Counted from the stretch's first letter, positions 44,183 to 53,959 are shown. The stretch is 64,000 nt of DNA from Candidatus Nitrosocosmicus oleophilus (GCF_000802205.1 NZ_CP012850.1:1550001-1614000); one strand, 5' to 3'. Made by a program: numbers and translations. The notes: generated by a model from the letters alone, not told the origin.

Positions 44183-44686
44183 TTAATTTTTCTGACTAAA
44201 TAAATGAATATATTTTGCAATTAAATTTATTATTCCGTATGAAAGAAGTGATGCAATGAGTGATGAAATAGTAGCCGCTTCAACAGCCGAATAATCCAAT
44301 TTTAATAATTGTATTATAAGAAAAAACCTCGTTAGGTTATTAACAATATCAAATACGGAGCTAGCAAAAATCATTTTAATTAGAATCTTTCTTAAGGCAT
44401 GAAAATTGATTTTTCCACTATATATCTTTGTGTATTTTTGTTTGTTGTCTAGGTGAAAAAGAATCGAAAATACTATTTTATACGTCAGAAATCCTGTAAT
44501 AACAGTCAATGCAGAATTAAGCACATAATTAAGGGAATATTGAGCAGAAAAGTGTGCAATAATTACACTTGACAGAAAGCCTATCGTACCTGAAATGAGT
44601 AGATTTTTATTTAAAGAAATAATGTAGTAATATTTTTGATAGGACTGCTGGAGGAACTCACTTATTTTATGCGTTATTGCCGTCAC
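44183..44686 (-). CDS. multi-pass membrane protein of unknown function
   Basis: A 167-aa protein with four hydrophobic segments: about residues 28-48 (NLLISGTIGFLSSVIIAHFS), 55-76 (LNSALTVITGFLTYKIVFSI), 103-126 and 135-158 (AATISSLIASLLSYGIINLI). Basic loops lie between. The length and repeated layout suggest a small four-helix membrane protein. No family is recognised. The N-terminal TAITHKISEFLQQSY is an amphipathic helix. It is monocistronic with AT-rich flanks. Confidence 0.6.
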   Translation of the reverse strand: MTAITHKISEFLQQSYQKYYYIISLNKNLLISGTIGFLSSVIIAHFSAQYSLNYVLNSALTVITGFLTYKIVFSILFHLDNKQKYTKIYSGKINFHALRKILIKMIFASSVFDIVNNLTRFFLIIQLLKLDYSAVEAATISSLIASLLSYGIINLIAKYIHLFSQKN

Positions 44687-45301
44687 AGTATGTGTCTTGA
44701 ATTGTTTAATATGTTATTTAACCATCAACAATTCACACTTCTGGATATTACTACTAAAAATAAGAGAAAAATAATTTACTAAATTATAAATTCGGGCGTT
44801 ATTCTCTAGGATAAAAAATATGTTCAAAGTTGAGGACGACATGCAGGCATGCGATAAGTTGCCAAATTTACAATGTCTTCAGATATTAAATGTATACGGC
44901 TATATTCTACATTTGATATTCAGATATCACGAGCGTTCAGCCGAGACTTTTCCACAGAATGACTAGAATACCGAATTATTCGAAAAATTGAATAATTTAA
45001 TCTAGGGTTAGTCACCTGCAGACGACAGATGTTGCTATAAATGATTTACACAGTTTATTACAAATACCATGAATCAGTAAGTAAAATAGGGAGTGGGGGT
45101 AAACTTATTTTTTTGATGTAATAGGCGTTATTGATAATATAAATTAAAAAATTAAATAAATTCAGCGGGCAGCTCCAAATGTAAAGTTTAGGATTAGTTA
45201 CATAAGAGGTTGTTCAGGAGACTGGTTCAAATGTTACTCAAATATAAGCGTAGCCTGCTTATCGAAAAAAAGTTTAATATTTAGACTATAATATTTTTAG
45301 T
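44687..45301. other. intergenic region, nothing convincing
   Basis: No supported gene; a 48-codon frame at about 44820-44966 has no family, promoter or codon pattern. Confidence 0.35.
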
Positions 45302-45550
45302 ATGGGTTCAGATCCAGGTACTGATATACCCCAAGCCCAAGGGTTAGATAAGGAAAACGTGGGCCAACATAGTATAGATGATAAAAAACCAGGCGGAGAA
45401 CAGTGCAGTATTTGTGGATTAGTTGCACGCAATAATATTGAACTAGACGAACATATCAAACATGCTCATAGCCAGAGAGATCCTAACAATTCAGATGATG
45501 TGTATTCAGACGAACAAAAAATAGATCCATTCGTGAAAACTGAAGATTAG
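45302..45550 (+). CDS. C2H2 zinc-finger protein with acidic tail
   Basis: An 82-aa protein. The finger is in residues 35-57: C-x2-C (CSIC), 12 residues, H-x4-H (HIKHAH). The first 34 residues are Gly/Asp/Gln-rich and the C-terminal 25 acidic (DDVYSDEQKIDPFVKTED). A single finger with acidic tails may bind protein rather than DNA. The TATA-like sequence ACTATAATATTTTTAG lies 3-20 bp upstream of the ATG; a further A-box sits before it. Related finger proteins are at 17022 and 21487. Confidence 0.75.
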   Translation: MGSDPGTDIPQAQGLDKENVGQHSIDDKKPGGEQCSICGLVARNNIELDEHIKHAHSQRDPNNSDDVYSDEQKIDPFVKTED

Positions 45551-45993
45551 TTTTTTGAATGGCAATTTTAAATAAGAAAAGTAATAGAGACGTGATCATA
45601 AATCCAGGTTTAAAGAGTTTTAGCCATCAACATCACCCAATGATTCTTTTTTACAAACCATCAAAGACGGTGAATAGAAAACGATCATAGTCAAAATATT
45701 ATTTGATTCATCATTATCCCGTTTTTGTAACCACTTTAAAACTATTTTGTAAATTAAAAAAAGGAATAGATGTTGAGATCCAACTTTTTAAGAGGATCAC
45801 GAGTTCCTATCTTTTGATATGAATAGTGCGAGAATTCCCTTGTTTTCTGGATCAATAGCGAAGTGATTAAATCAACAGGTGCAGCACAGACCTTTCGAAT
45901 ATGAACCTCGTAGATTGATTCAATTTTTTATATAGTATCTGACCCGTTTCAAAGTGCATTAAGAGTGTCATTTCTTGACGCCTCGTTATATGA
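45551..45993. other. intergenic region, nothing recognised
   Basis: No gene seen. Confidence 0.4.
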
Positions 45994-46274
45994 TTAACAA
46001 TTCAGGCATTGTAATATTATATGGCGATAATTGTATGTCATTACATTTTCTGCTATAACAAATCCACAGCAGCCACAAATATGTGATTCCAGTTCGACCC
46101 CTTTGACTATCTTATTCTTATCAACACCGCTAAAGATAATTCTTTTCTCTGCGTTAGATGGTGATATGACCTGAAGTTTAATTATTTTAGTCTTTTGACA
46201 TTTATTTGCAGGAACAGATAAAGTGTACTCTTTTTTCTTATAACAAAAGTAATTAAATAATCTGGCTTCATCAT
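45994..46274 (-). pseudogene. cysteine-rich zinc-ribbon-like protein, frameshifted at an A6 run
   Basis: From ATGATG at 46274: MMKPDYLITFVIRKK, then the frame is lost. One more A in the T6 tract (46231-46236) restores EYTLSVPANKCQKTKIIKLQ, VISPSNAEKRIIFSG, VDKNKIVKGVELESHICGCC, GFVIAENVMTYNYRHI and ILQCLNC to the stop. The span of 281 bp is one base short of 94 codons. Cysteines (C, CGCC, CLNC) suggest a zinc ribbon. A coding frame continues upstream of the ATG (GKSQYPTVKIQIDVL), so the true start may lie beyond 46274. No family is recognised. Confidence 0.5.
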
Positions 46275-46364
46275 AAGTACGTCAATTTGAATTTTTACAG
46301 TTGGATACTGACTTTTACCATCATCTCTATCGAATCATATGACGACACTCCCGTCAAGACTGGT

Positions 46365-46820
46365 TTACATAATATTTCTAAAATTTTTAATCTCTATTGT
46401 TTCAAAATCTGTCCAAATATTATAGCCTGTAAAAATAAATACTTGAAAGTGTAGATGTGGAATATAGGTATACCCCGTCATTCCAACTTTGGATATCTCT
46501 TCACCGACATGAACCACTTGATTTAATTTGACCTTGGAGCTTTTGTAATCAAGGTGGTCATATCTGGAATATTCTCCATTTGAATGTTTGATAGTAATAA
46601 AATTAGTGTAAAACCAATATGATGCATCAGGTCCTCCAACGTTAGAGTCATCCTTGAGGTGACTAACTACACCGTCTGCTGCCGCAAGAACGGGTGTACC
46701 TATAGGAGCGATAAAATCCACTGCATTTCGAAGCTTACCAACATGAGCAGGAGAAGATCTATCTATCCTTTGTAACAATTCTCTTGGGATGGGTAATGCG
46801 TATATGTTTTTTGTTCTCAT
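46365..46820 (-). CDS. M23-family metallopeptidase domain protein
   Basis: A 151-aa protein of the M23/LytM peptidoglycan-hydrolase-like fold. The motif H-x-x-x-x-x-x-x-x-D (SPAHVGKLRNAVDFIAP) gives the AVDF-type of site; GTPVLAAADGVVSHLKDD follows, and the second His motif is HLHFQV near residue 127. Residues SRYDHLDY and VGEEISKVGMTGYT are typical. It lacks a signal peptide, and archaea lack peptidoglycan, so the substrate may be another glycan or peptide, or the domain may serve as a lysin-like scaffold. It is monocistronic. Confidence 0.85.
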   Translation of the reverse strand: MRTKNIYALPIPRELLQRIDRSSPAHVGKLRNAVDFIAPIGTPVLAAADGVVSHLKDDSNVGGPDASYWFYTNFITIKHSNGEYSRYDHLDYKSSKVKLNQVVHVGEEISKVGMTGYTYIPHLHFQVFIFTGYNIWTDFETIEIKNFRNIM

Positions 46821-47055
46821 ATAAAAAAAATATTCACTTTATGTTGATCATAATTTAATAAACTATAATAAGACCATCTCTACATCATGTAGGCATATTA
46901 GATATTTGACGATTGGACTATCTGACTATTCTTTCCGGTATCCGATTCTACTACTTTTTATATTTTTGTTTATTTTGTTAAATTACTACCATGTAGTGAG
47001 AATGTTTTCTTGACAGGTTCATAAATATAAAAGGGATGTTAAATGTATTAGATCA

Positions 47056-48801
47056 GTGTCAAGAATATCATCCAAATCAAAATCCCCTTTTGATATATTT
47101 GGAGATTTTAGGAAACTGGAATTGATATCCTCTGAGCACAAATTATTAATAACTTCTTTTCCTGGTTTTAATAGAATAAATAAAGATGAAATAAAACCCA
47201 GATACATTCTTGAAGTAACTAAAGAAAACATTGACTATTGCAAGAATTTAATGAAGGTACTTGATCTTCGTCATTTAGACAACCTTCAAGGGAACTTTCT
47301 ACTCTATAAAAACAAGTATTGGTTTCTTTATAGCGCCAATAATTCCCACCCAAAGGGTAATAAAGAGAAAATAGAAAGGAACAAAAATATGGATCTCTTA
47401 CTTGGTAACAATTCCACTCCGGAATTTGTAGACCAACAACAAAAATTCTTTGATACAATTTGGGATAATTCCATCCCTGCATCTGTTAAAGTTAAAGAAT
47501 TAGAAAATTCCGAAAAAGGATTATCCAATTTTGATAATATCCTCAACAGCAATTTTCGCGATGAGGTTTTTGACCCACGAAGTAACAGTAATATTGATGA
47601 TTTGAAGAATACAGTGAGGATAATTAGACATAAACAGCAAAGTGAACATTTATTATTGTCTAGTGTTTATAATGCAAGTTCTGAGGTTCTTTTAACTACT
47701 AGTTCGGTTAAATATTTAGAACATCTCTGCAAAATAGGCCTAGTAGCAAGTTTAAGACATGCCATAGGTCAAAAAGCAAGAATAATCCTTCTTTATTCTG
47801 ATTATAAAAACAAGGAAATATTTGATAAAGATATCTTGAATTTAATCTCTGATATTAAAGATCATGTTAAACTTGAACATATCACAGGTACCGTGGGTAA
47901 CGTATTGATTGTTGATAGTTCTAAAATACTATTGTTAAATGGTGAAGGAAAAGAAGAAGATGATAAAGATGAGGTAGAAGCATCAGCTGAACTCAAGAAC
48001 AGCGATATTTGCGGAGTCTATAGCAATAATAAATCAATTGTAAACAACTATGGGGCATTATTCGATACTCTTTTGAATGAAAAGGAAGTCCTTGGATATG
48101 TAGCTAAGGTAAAGGACCAACTTGAAATTTCCAATAAGGAGTTGATAGAGTCTAATAAAAAATTAAAGATAAACTCAGAGTTACAGTTAGAGTTTATCAA
48201 TTTGGCTGCTCATGAGCTTAGAACACCCACTCAAGCTATCGTAGGATATATTGATATGATTGAAAATTATCCTGATGACAGCAGTGATAATCAGAATTAT
48301 CTAAAGTCTATTATGAGAAATGCAAACAGGTTGGTAAGATTAGTAGATGATTTGTTAGATGTTGCACGAATAGAATCACGCACGATGATCTTAGCTAAGG
48401 AGATAACAAATCTGGAACATTTAGTTAATACAATTGTTCAAGATTTTAGAGTTGATTTAGAAAGTAAAAAGCGGATAGAAGATAATAAGAACGATAATAA
48501 CAATCGTGATGATGATGAAGTTGAGCATCGTAAGAAGAAGAACTTAGAAATTATTTCGACTTTAGATTTAGATCAAGTAAACAACAAGACAGGATTTGAT
48601 GTAATGATAGACCGAAGTAAAATAAGTCAAGCCCTATCAAACATTATTGGTAATTCCTTAAACTCTATCTACAGAAATAAGAAAAATAGTGATATTGACA
48701 GTAATTATGTTAGTATAATTATATCAAAGAGTATGAACCACGAGAACAAGAAAAGAGACGATGACCGTATTCCTAAAGAAAACAAAAAAATGAAATATTA
48801 G
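47056..48801 (+). CDS. sensor histidine kinase, main part (frameshift before ATPase end)
   Basis: A 581-aa signalling protein from a GTG start. The N-terminal 350 residues form an input region of unknown fold (LRHLDNLQGNFLLYKNKYWF; IGQKARIILLYSDYKNKE) and a coiled linker (QLEISNKELIESNKKLKINS). The HisKA domain holds FINLAAHELRTPTQAIVGYI with phospho-acceptor H386. The ATPase N-box is SQALSNIIGNSLNSIYRN. The frame ends at an A7 run (48784-48790) and continues in the next frame as 48801-49019; one more A would join them. Convergent with a KaiC-like gene. No response regulator gene is adjacent. Confidence 0.88.
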   Translation: MSRISSKSKSPFDIFGDFRKLELISSEHKLLITSFPGFNRINKDEIKPRYILEVTKENIDYCKNLMKVLDLRHLDNLQGNFLLYKNKYWFLYSANNSHPKGNKEKIERNKNMDLLLGNNSTPEFVDQQQKFFDTIWDNSIPASVKVKELENSEKGLSNFDNILNSNFRDEVFDPRSNSNIDDLKNTVRIIRHKQQSEHLLLSSVYNASSEVLLTTSSVKYLEHLCKIGLVASLRHAIGQKARIILLYSDYKNKEIFDKDILNLISDIKDHVKLEHITGTVGNVLIVDSSKILLLNGEGKEEDDKDEVEASAELKNSDICGVYSNNKSIVNNYGALFDTLLNEKEVLGYVAKVKDQLEISNKELIESNKKLKINSELQLEFINLAAHELRTPTQAIVGYIDMIENYPDDSSDNQNYLKSIMRNANRLVRLVDDLLDVARIESRTMILAKEITNLEHLVNTIVQDFRVDLESKKRIEDNKNDNNNRDDDEVEHRKKKNLEIISTLDLDQVNNKTGFDVMIDRSKISQALSNIIGNSLNSIYRNKKNSDIDSNYVSIIISKSMNHENKKRDDDRIPKENKKMKY

Positions 48802-49019
48802 TGACCATTAAAGATACTGGTAAAGGCATAGATTCTGAAATTCTTCCAAGACTGTTTACAAAATTTGCCACTAACAGATATTCAGGAACAGGGCTGGGAT
48901 TGTATATTACTAAAGCTATTATCGAAGCTCATGGAGGGAGAATCTGGGCAGAAAACAATCAGAATGAAAGGGGTGCTACTTTTAGATTTACACTACCACT
49001 AGTACGAACAGGAAATTGA
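48801..49019 (+). CDS. histidine kinase ATPase C-terminal part
   Basis: A 72-aa frame starting GTG/ATG-like right at the stop of the previous frame. It holds the G1 box VTIKDTGKGIDSEILPRLFT, F-box KFATNRYSG and G2 box TGLGLYITKAIIEAHGGRIW, completing the HATPase domain whose first half is in 47056-48801. Alone it cannot be a functional ATPase. The junction is the A7 run, which suggests an assembly error or real frameshift; a natural -1 slippage is possible but unproven. The full product would be about 654 aa. Confidence 0.8.
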   Translation: MTIKDTGKGIDSEILPRLFTKFATNRYSGTGLGLYITKAIIEAHGGRIWAENNQNERGATFRFTLPLVRTGN

Positions 49020-49058
49020 ACCCATTCATTTTTATGTGTTAAAGTCTGGATGTGTATC

Positions 49059-49379
49059 CTATTCCTTTTTTTCAAACAATTTTTTTGCCTCAAGTATTTT
49101 TTCTTCAAAGTTGGTGCTAATGACAAAATTCGGTTCGATTCCCATCTTTTCATAAAGTATGCGAAGGATTCTTCTCTGAATGACTCTTGTCCCCCCATCT
49201 ATAGTAGCTATTAAAGCATTAGTAAGCTCATGAGGATTATTGTAAGTATCTGTCAGCCGGATAGAGTATTTTTCTTGGACATGAATTTTAATAATTCTGG
49301 CAATATGTGGTCCCATCACAGATAGAGCTTCATTCACAGATTCTCCATATATTTTTACAAAATCTTTTTCTCTTTGCAA
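49059..49379 (-). CDS. hypothetical protein in a KaiC-like neighbourhood
   Basis: A 106-aa soluble helical protein: MQREKDFVKIYGESVNEALS, VMGPHIARIIKIHVQEKYSI, a central NPHELTNALIATIDGGTRVI and a C-terminal coil (EEKILEAKKLFEKKE). Layout suggests a helical regulator. It sits 123 bp downstream of the KaiC-like gene on the same strand, and similar small genes are often found beside archaeal KaiC homologues, so it may be a partner. Family not recognised. It is convergent with the histidine kinase. Confidence 0.55.
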   Translation of the reverse strand: MQREKDFVKIYGESVNEALSVMGPHIARIIKIHVQEKYSIRLTDTYNNPHELTNALIATIDGGTRVIQRRILRILYEKMGIEPNFVISTNFEEKILEAKKLFEKKE

Positions 49380-49502
49380 ATGGATTCAATCCTTATTTTA
49401 GAATGGTTGTAGTCTCTTAATTTCCGGTTTATACATGTTTGATAGCCCCTGCATATCATGTTGGAATCATTTATCGTAGTTGTCATATTCTGCACTCTTC
49501 CT

Positions 49503-50999
49503 CTACTTTCTAGCAATACCTGAGAAAATTCCGGTATAGTCGTCCCCAATAGGACCCACTATTTCCAAGCCCTTGTCTTTTGTAATTACAAACTCTAGTA
49601 TGGCCCCATCCTGATGTGACATGCTTACTTTTAAAATCATCATTATGCGTTTCATACGTCCATATAATTCTACAAATCTAAGCAGGATTACATTATTAAA
49701 AAGAGGGGATAAATTCAGCTCAGTAACCTGGAAAATATTTTTCTGAGCCCCAAGTAGAGTAACGAGCGTTGTAACCTGATATCTGCGCACAAGACTAGAA
49801 ATACGCTCTGTTATGTCATGCAAATCATCTTTATACCTATGTTCATAGATTGAGAGGCCGTCTATAACAAGTCTTTTTGGTTTCTTTGTCTTGATATTCT
49901 CTTCTAGACTTGCGATAAAAGCATCAGGGTTATAATCGACATGATTATACGATAGAATAGATAATCTAGCACTTTGTTCTCCTTCTCTATCTCCTAGAAC
50001 AACTCCTTTTTTGTCTTCCTCTTGACTTTGCACATTTGACACCAGATCATTCATATTATAACCAAATCCTTTACCCATTCTTTTTATTTCTCCTTCAGAA
50101 TCTTCTAGTGAACAAAATATTCCAGATTCATTGTGTTTTCTTACACCTTCTGCAATAAATTGAAAAGCAAACGTGGATTTTCCAGAACCACTGGCTCCTA
50201 TAATTGCAGATAATGTACCTTCAACAAGCCCTTTCCCATCAATTTTCTCATCAAGGTTAACAATTCCACTTGAAACTCTTTTCTCTGAAGTAGGAAAGTC
50301 CATTTCTATTCGCTGTTTCGGATACAATGTCAACCCCTTGCTAGTAATGCTGCATACATGTTTTTCTCTATTAATGGCAGTTCCTCTCATCTTTAACACC
50401 TTGAGAAAAATTGGAGATGCATTATCTGGTCCGTGTTCTAGTTTTATAACCGCATCAGCTACAGATTCTTCTATACCATTGCCTAAATCGTTACTTCCGT
50501 ATGGGATTTCTGAAATAATTAAAGTAGTAATTCCCTCTGCTCTCATAATTTTCCCCAAAAATACTTGTACTGTAATTCTAGATTCAATTCGATTTGTAAA
50601 TGACATGGATAGAGCTGAAAATGAATCAAGTACTATTCGTTTAGCATTAATCGACCTTATAGCAGCCAAGATTTCCTCAAAAGCATCTTGTATCCCATCA
50701 TTGGCAAGGGAGACAAAATCGAGATAACTAAAGCTTGCTTGATCTTCAAATTTTTGAAAATCCATTCCTAACTTCTTAGAGGTAGCATAAAATTGTGATT
50801 TTGATTCACTAAAGGAGATATAAACACCAGGTTCGTCTGGTTCGGAAGTTAAACCATTGTATAGAAATTGTGATCCAAGTATAGTTTTACCAGTGCCTGA
50901 ATTACCTGCAACCATTATGGTGAATCCCCTAGGTATTCCGCCCTCTACTAGAGAATCAAGATTTGGAACCCCTGTTGATATTCTCTGATCCAAATCCAA
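49503..50999 (-). CDS. KaiC-like two-domain RecA ATPase
   Basis: A 498-aa protein with two RecA/RAD55-type ATPase domains. Domain 1: LDSLVEGGIPRGFTIMVAGN, Walker A GNSGTGKT (32-39), Walker B RIVLDSFSAL (121-130). Domain 2: EKIDGKGLVEGTLSAIIGAS, Walker A GASGSGKS (268-275), Walker B LVIDGLSIYE. This is the domain order of KaiC/archaeal KaiC homologues, which act as ATP-driven regulators of signalling; clock function is not implied. The typical CII autophosphorylation sites cannot be identified by eye. It is convergent with the histidine kinase (49019) and upstream of 49059-49379, a common signalling neighbourhood. Confidence 0.92.
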   Translation of the reverse strand: MDLDQRISTGVPNLDSLVEGGIPRGFTIMVAGNSGTGKTILGSQFLYNGLTSEPDEPGVYISFSESKSQFYATSKKLGMDFQKFEDQASFSYLDFVSLANDGIQDAFEEILAAIRSINAKRIVLDSFSALSMSFTNRIESRITVQVFLGKIMRAEGITTLIISEIPYGSNDLGNGIEESVADAVIKLEHGPDNASPIFLKVLKMRGTAINREKHVCSITSKGLTLYPKQRIEMDFPTSEKRVSSGIVNLDEKIDGKGLVEGTLSAIIGASGSGKSTFAFQFIAEGVRKHNESGIFCSLEDSEGEIKRMGKGFGYNMNDLVSNVQSQEEDKKGVVLGDREGEQSARLSILSYNHVDYNPDAFIASLEENIKTKKPKRLVIDGLSIYEHRYKDDLHDITERISSLVRRYQVTTLVTLLGAQKNIFQVTELNLSPLFNNVILLRFVELYGRMKRIMMILKVSMSHQDGAILEFVITKDKGLEIVGPIGDDYTGIFSGIARK

Positions 51000-51848
51000 A
51001 ATTAATCTACGGCTTATTGATAATGATGATATATAAATTTATAATATCATTAGTATATCGATAAGAAGAATTGAAATTAATCATATAAGTTTAGTTATTC
51101 GTGTAAATTGGATAAGTCTCACAAAGGCTCGGGTCCGGTGGACTTCAGTACGATATCGTTCCTATACCTGGTTTCTATTGAAAGCTGTAGATGTTTCTCT
51201 AAAAATAAGAAAAATTAGTTAAATCATACCTTATTTTGACGCACATCATAAAAATATTCTTATACTTTTATTTGTGATTAAGGTGATATTTCTTAATTTA
51301 TATGGACATTTTTCATTTGATTTATTTCTAAATTTGTTTATTCAAAATCCAGTATTTGAGCATGCAAAACAACATGAGTAAATGAGAAAATATCATTGAT
51401 ATCAAGAAAATTTTTATGGTATCGAGAATAACTGATATTTTGATTTATTTATAAACATACAACCAAAATATAATTTATTTATGTATTCAAAAAAAAAAGA
51501 AAAATATGACATGTTACTATCTTAAATGGGCGAGAATAATTTAATACTAAAATTTATTCATCTATTGCAATTCCATGACCGACGGATTTCTGTATTTTAT
51601 TTAAAGGGATTTCAAAGGGCTCTGTCAACTTATCGTCAGATATTTGCACTAATTAGCGTTGTAAAAAAGCGTCAGATAACTTGTATAATAAATAAATTAT
51701 AATATGAATTATTGAATTGTATTTGGAAGTACAAATATTATTAGTAGTGTTCCTAGCGAAGAACTAAAGTATAAGATGTATTGGGGAGATGAACATCTGA
51801 AAAAATTCCCTTCGCATAGGAATTATACACCGATGAAAAAGTGATTAG
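51000..51848. other. long intergenic region
   Basis: No gene supported. Contains a GC-rich hairpin (GGTCC/GGACT about 51132-51144) and the palindrome ACGATATCGT (51150-51159). The rest is AT-rich. Confidence 0.4.
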
Positions 51849-52076
51849 TTAGTATCTATTCCAATTCTGGAAATACCTCGCTGGTTTATACCAATAAAGC
51901 CGATTATCTCGATTACATTTAGAGCATTTGACATTCATTCTTACGTTATTATACCAATCAAACCAATTACCAACAGTTCTAATTTTCCTGTTTGCTTCTA
52001 TATGCACTACATCAGGTGTTCTAGTTTGAATATTACTACCACAATGGACGCAACCAAACTCGAATGAAGTAGACAT
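51849..52076 (-). CDS. zinc-ribbon-like small protein
   Basis: A 75-aa protein counted from the second ATG (52076; the first at 52082 adds two residues). CVHC near residue 9 and CSKC near 52 form two CxxC pairs about 40 residues apart. The sequence between has VGNWFDWYNNVRMNV; the C-terminus is aromatic and basic (RLYWYKPARYFQNWNRY). Such spacing fits a split zinc ribbon. An acidic N-terminus is absent. Function unknown; possible nucleic-acid contact by the aromatic tail. Confidence 0.6.
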   Translation of the reverse strand: MSTSFEFGCVHCGSNIQTRTPDVVHIEANRKIRTVGNWFDWYNNVRMNVKCSKCNRDNRLYWYKPARYFQNWNRY

Positions 52077-52082
52077 GATCAA

Positions 52083-52734
52083 TATTTCTTATTCATATAT
52101 CTAAGGATTTCTTACGATCGCGTCTAATCATTAGCCATGAGAAGATGCTAAGAACTACTTCTCGTAGGTGAGAGACACTGTTGAAATTCTCAAATAAAGC
52201 AATGTTGATCTAGAATGTAATCTTTAGGGGAATAAAGTTCTAACATAAATAATTCTTAAGAAGGAGAACGTATTATACACTCAGAGTATCGTGGGGGAAA
52301 TTAGTCCTCGTAATATTCTGAGGATGATATAAAGTCCAAAACCAGCATCTAAAAACAAAGCACTTTCCAAATTAGTTCGGCGACTAATTCTTCGAGGGGA
52401 TGAGTGATTGACAGTTGACGTCCATACCTGCTATGGAATGATGAGTCCAACATCATCATTCTTTACTTTATAGAACTACATTATTCTTTTTATTAGTAAC
52501 GAAATTTATTTATTGGGGAAGTTATTTTTTATCAAATTAATATGATTGTCTTTATCTTCTAACTCAATTTCATCCCCATCTTACATGTTCAACATGTCCA
52601 TTAGAGGCTTGCAGATCTACCACTACTCTTAATACTTCAGAGTACAGGAGACCTCCAGTTCGCTTAATGTATCAGAGAATTAGGTGAAGATAGAAACGCC
52701 GCCTTTATGGTATAGTGAGATACAACTAGAATAG
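52083..52734. other. intergenic region
   Basis: No gene supported. A hairpin GAATGATG (52436-52443)/CATCATTC (52454-52461) is followed by T-rich DNA and might be a terminator or a small RNA feature. Confidence 0.35.
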
Positions 52735-52925
52735 ATATCTAAGAAATATTACACATTTTAGTTCAGGTCAGTCTCAAGGCGGATGGCTACTACTTACCTC
52801 CAACATGAAAATCTAATAGATTTATTAAATTTAGTACTTTACACATCGCCGCCTTTTATGGCTATAACACTGATGCTGTATTGTATAGGATCTCAGAGAA
52901 AGAAACTCTAGATAGATAGAGTTGC
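52735..52925 (+). pseudogene. decayed copy of the 11698-12051 gene and its upstream region
   Basis: The DNA aligns to 11650-11840: shared blocks include AGATAT-TAAGAAATAT, TCTCAAGG-G-ATGG, ACTACTTACCTCCA, GATTTATTAAAT-TAGTACTT and TTTTATGGCTATAACAC. The start ATG is CAG here, and several substitutions and stops destroy the frame. The copy stops near 52920, so only the first half of the gene is present. Together with the intact gene it shows a duplication followed by decay. Confidence 0.6.
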
Positions 52926-53058
52926 CGGGAGGTTTTTATCTAACTCTAGTAATATTGTAGGTTGATCAGTATGAGCTGATTAGCGATGTATGAACCCACT
53001 GGTTGGTATTAAAAACCATTTGATACCTGCATTTATATTGTACATATACTATAATAAT

Positions 53059-53709
53059 ATGATGTCCAAAAATGACAAAATAGAAAATAATGACCAAAAT
53101 TCATCTTTAGATAACAATAATGTCAATATTCAAGAAAGTATTTTTCAAAGTAACCAAAGATTGTATAATAGAATTGTAGAACAAAACACCGCATCAATCG
53201 AACAATCTTTCGATGAGTCAAAACAAAGGATAGATGAAAGTATAAGAGAAGCAAGAAATCAGATTCCACGTTATACTGAAACTGTCAATCAACTTCAAGA
53301 ACAAACACTTCAGGCTACTAAGAATATTGCAGAAAGCTACCTTGAATATCAAAAACAAACGATCGATTCTCTTCAGTCAATATCTACACCATGTCTATAC
53401 AATGTAAATTCCCAATTATTGAATAATCAAGAATACTTTAGAAGAATACCAGAAATATACTCAAAAATAGTAAATAATTTTGCAGAAAATACTATATCTA
53501 TGAGTAGAATTTTTAATGATATGGCATTTAGTAATATTGAATTATTCAAAAATGTAATCGATAACACAAAGAAACAATCCAAACATCTTGCGGAAATAGG
53601 AAAAAGAAATATATCAGCATATGAGAGAATCGAAAGAGAAAACAACGATGTATTATTATCAACTCAAAAATATCATCAGTCTAAAAATCAAACGAGAAAG
53701 ATAAATTAA
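53059..53709 (+). CDS. phasin-like coiled-coil protein, paralogue 2
   Basis: A 216-aa paralogue of 13219-13818, counted from ATGATG at 53059; the longer frame from 52990 includes 23 unlikely residues. Shared features: a polar Asn/Asp N-terminus, the core QSFDESKQRIDESIREARNQ and IPRYTETVNQLQEQTLQATK, EYQKQTIDSLQS, and a basic tail. Predicted to be almost wholly helical. Phasin-like granule coat or a simple coiled-coil scaffold are both possible. TTTATATTG, about 26 bp upstream of the start, is a good A-box. Confidence 0.6.
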   Translation: MMSKNDKIENNDQNSSLDNNNVNIQESIFQSNQRLYNRIVEQNTASIEQSFDESKQRIDESIREARNQIPRYTETVNQLQEQTLQATKNIAESYLEYQKQTIDSLQSISTPCLYNVNSQLLNNQEYFRRIPEIYSKIVNNFAENTISMSRIFNDMAFSNIELFKNVIDNTKKQSKHLAEIGKRNISAYERIERENNDVLLSTQKYHQSKNQTRKIN

Positions 53710-53959
53710 TACTTTCTTCTCTATTTCTGTCAATATTTCATTTATAGTTTATAGAAAACCTACTAGATCTCGAGAAATTGGATAAAGCGATTATCAAAGT
53801 CTGCTATCCATTTGGGGATTACTATATGATATCCACTGAATAGAGATCGAATTTAATCAAAATAGACATTCATTATAGTGGAACAAAATAATAGACTCTC
53901 AATAATGAATACACTTTCATAATAAGAGATGTATAATTAAAGTTAAAATATAAAAAAAA

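Noticed and set aside
50173-50727. 184-aa frame antisense to the KaiC-like gene
   Set aside because: Shadow; the opposite strand carries two Walker motifs.
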